From the NCBI RefSeq assembly GCF_003367175.1, contig NZ_QRGA01000007.1, positions 436,377-500,376 on the forward strand: a DNA stretch of 64,000 nucleotides. The letters run 5' to 3'. Positions 63,401 through 64,000 of the stretch are shown in pieces. The notes beneath the pieces are model-generated. The model was not told the origin of the DNA, ran no database searches, and was given only the letters and a program-made list of their open reading frames with translations. The first letter of the stretch is position 1. Each line of letters starts with the position of its first letter. The position numbers were made by a program, and so were the translations under genes. Source of the DNA: Trinickia dinghuensis (GTDB taxonomy: Bacteria; Pseudomonadota; Gammaproteobacteria; Burkholderiales; Burkholderiaceae).

Positions 63401-64000
63401 ATGTGTACCCTTCTTGAATCCGCCGAAGCGGATGTCGCACCGATAACCGCTTCGCGCATGGACCACCTCGACTGGCTCGAGGCCGAATCGATCCACATCC
63501 TGCGCGAGCTCGTGGCCGAGTGCAGTAAGCCGGCGCTGCTGTTCTCGGGCGGCAAGGATTCGGTCGTGGTGCTGCATCTGGCGCTGAAGGCATTCGGCCT
63601 GGGCGCCAAGCGCGCCACGTCGCTGCCGTTCCCCCTCGTGCATATCGACACGGGCCACAACTATTCCGAGGTGATCGATTTCCGCGATCGCCGCGCCGAG
63701 CAGATCGGCGCGCAGCTGGTCGTGGGCCACGTCGAGGATTCGATCAAGCGCGGCACGGTGCGCCTGCGCCGCGAGACCGATTCGCGCAACGCGGCGCAAG
63801 CGGTGACGCTGCTCGAGACGATCGAGGCGCACGGCTACACGGCGCTGATCGGCGGTGCGCGCCGCGACGAAGAGAAGGCCCGCGCCAAGGAGCGCATCTT
63901 CTCGTTCCGCGACGAGTTCGGCCAATGGGATCCGAAGGCCCAGCGCCCGGAACTGTGGAGCCTGTACAACGCACGCCTGCACAAGGGCGAGCACCTGCGC
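63401..64000 (+). CDS. cysD: Sulfate adenylyltransferase subunit 2 CysD (partial)
   Basis: Catalytic subunit of ATP sulfurylase, which makes APS from sulfate and ATP; 200 residues seen, the 3-prime end is cut by the window. The PP-loop SGGKDS is at 49-54, and PFPLVHIDTGHNYSEVIDFRD and GARRDEEKARAKERIFSFRDE are signatures. CysN, its GTPase partner, is expected just to the right. With the CysC gene upstream, it completes the PAPS route. Confidence 0.95.
   Translation, partial: MCTLLESAEADVAPITASRMDHLDWLEAESIHILRELVAECSKPALLFSGGKDSVVVLHLALKAFGLGAKRATSLPFPLVHIDTGHNYSEVIDFRDRRAEQIGAQLVVGHVEDSIKRGTVRLRRETDSRNAAQAVTLLETIEAHGYTALIGGARRDEEKARAKERIFSFRDEFGQWDPKAQRPELWSLYNARLHKGEHLR

Noticed and set aside
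1..64000. CRISPR arrays, tRNA or rRNA genes, insertion sequences, prophage
   Set aside because: No regular spaced repeats, no cloverleaf-like or rRNA sequence, no transposase or phage protein was recognised on reading the window.

Overview
The window looks like part of the main chromosome of a Burkholderiaceae bacterium (Burkholderia, Paraburkholderia, Caballeronia or Trinickia type). It is GC-rich and densely coded. It carries mnmG with a perfect chromosome-type parS site (TGTTTCACGTGAAACA) beside it, a full type II secretion (gsp) locus with gspC inverted, mnmC, an HU gene and a DUF3717 gene. Synteny (mnmG + parS, then about 20 kb later DnaA-box-like sites and AT-rich repeats, then gsp) suggests an origin-proximal part of chromosome 1. 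No tRNA, rRNA, CRISPR array, insertion sequence or prophage was recognised.

Layout. 1-900: N-terminal half of mnmG (minus); 901-1259: spacer with parS. 1260-11813: two complete branched-chain-amino-acid-type (Liv) ABC transporters, all on the minus strand. The first has a LivM-LivG fusion; the second has an ATPase whose Walker A lysine is arginine. 12109-14866: GMC oxidoreductase divergent from a LysR regulator. 15096-20882: CYTH protein, Lrp regulator, pterin dehydratase, DUF3717 protein, OmpR/TctE-type two-component pair, SET-domain methyltransferase and a MarR regulator with a Cys/His tail. 20883-26640: YbdK ligase, Kef/NhaP-type antiporter and mnmC, with two inverted copies of an AT-rich motif next to DnaA-box-like sites. 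27065-29398: HU, a COG0523 metallochaperone GTPase and a lytic transglycosylase. 29855-41664: gspDEF, inverted gspC, gspGHIJKLMN.

41672-44953: NodT-type outer membrane efflux lipoprotein divergent from an EmrB-like MFS pump. 45027-50922: small lipoprotein, gshA, the ada-alkA alkylation-repair operon with an Ada-box-like site, a compact candidate small RNA with two CUCCUCC motifs, a VOC protein and yaeQ. 51216-53003: small exported protein, LysE-type exporter, small membrane protein. 53040-57196: IclR regulator, polar amino acid ABC transporter and hutG, the last three genes joined by 4-base overlaps. 57578-59245: chemoreceptor.

59420-64000 (right edge) is the most interesting stretch: APS kinase, DHH phosphoesterase, sulfotransferase, TauE/SafE permease and the start of cysD run in one direction. 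Together they could make PAPS, use it for sulfation and remove the PAP by-product. This is read as a candidate dedicated sulfation cassette; the acceptor is unknown.
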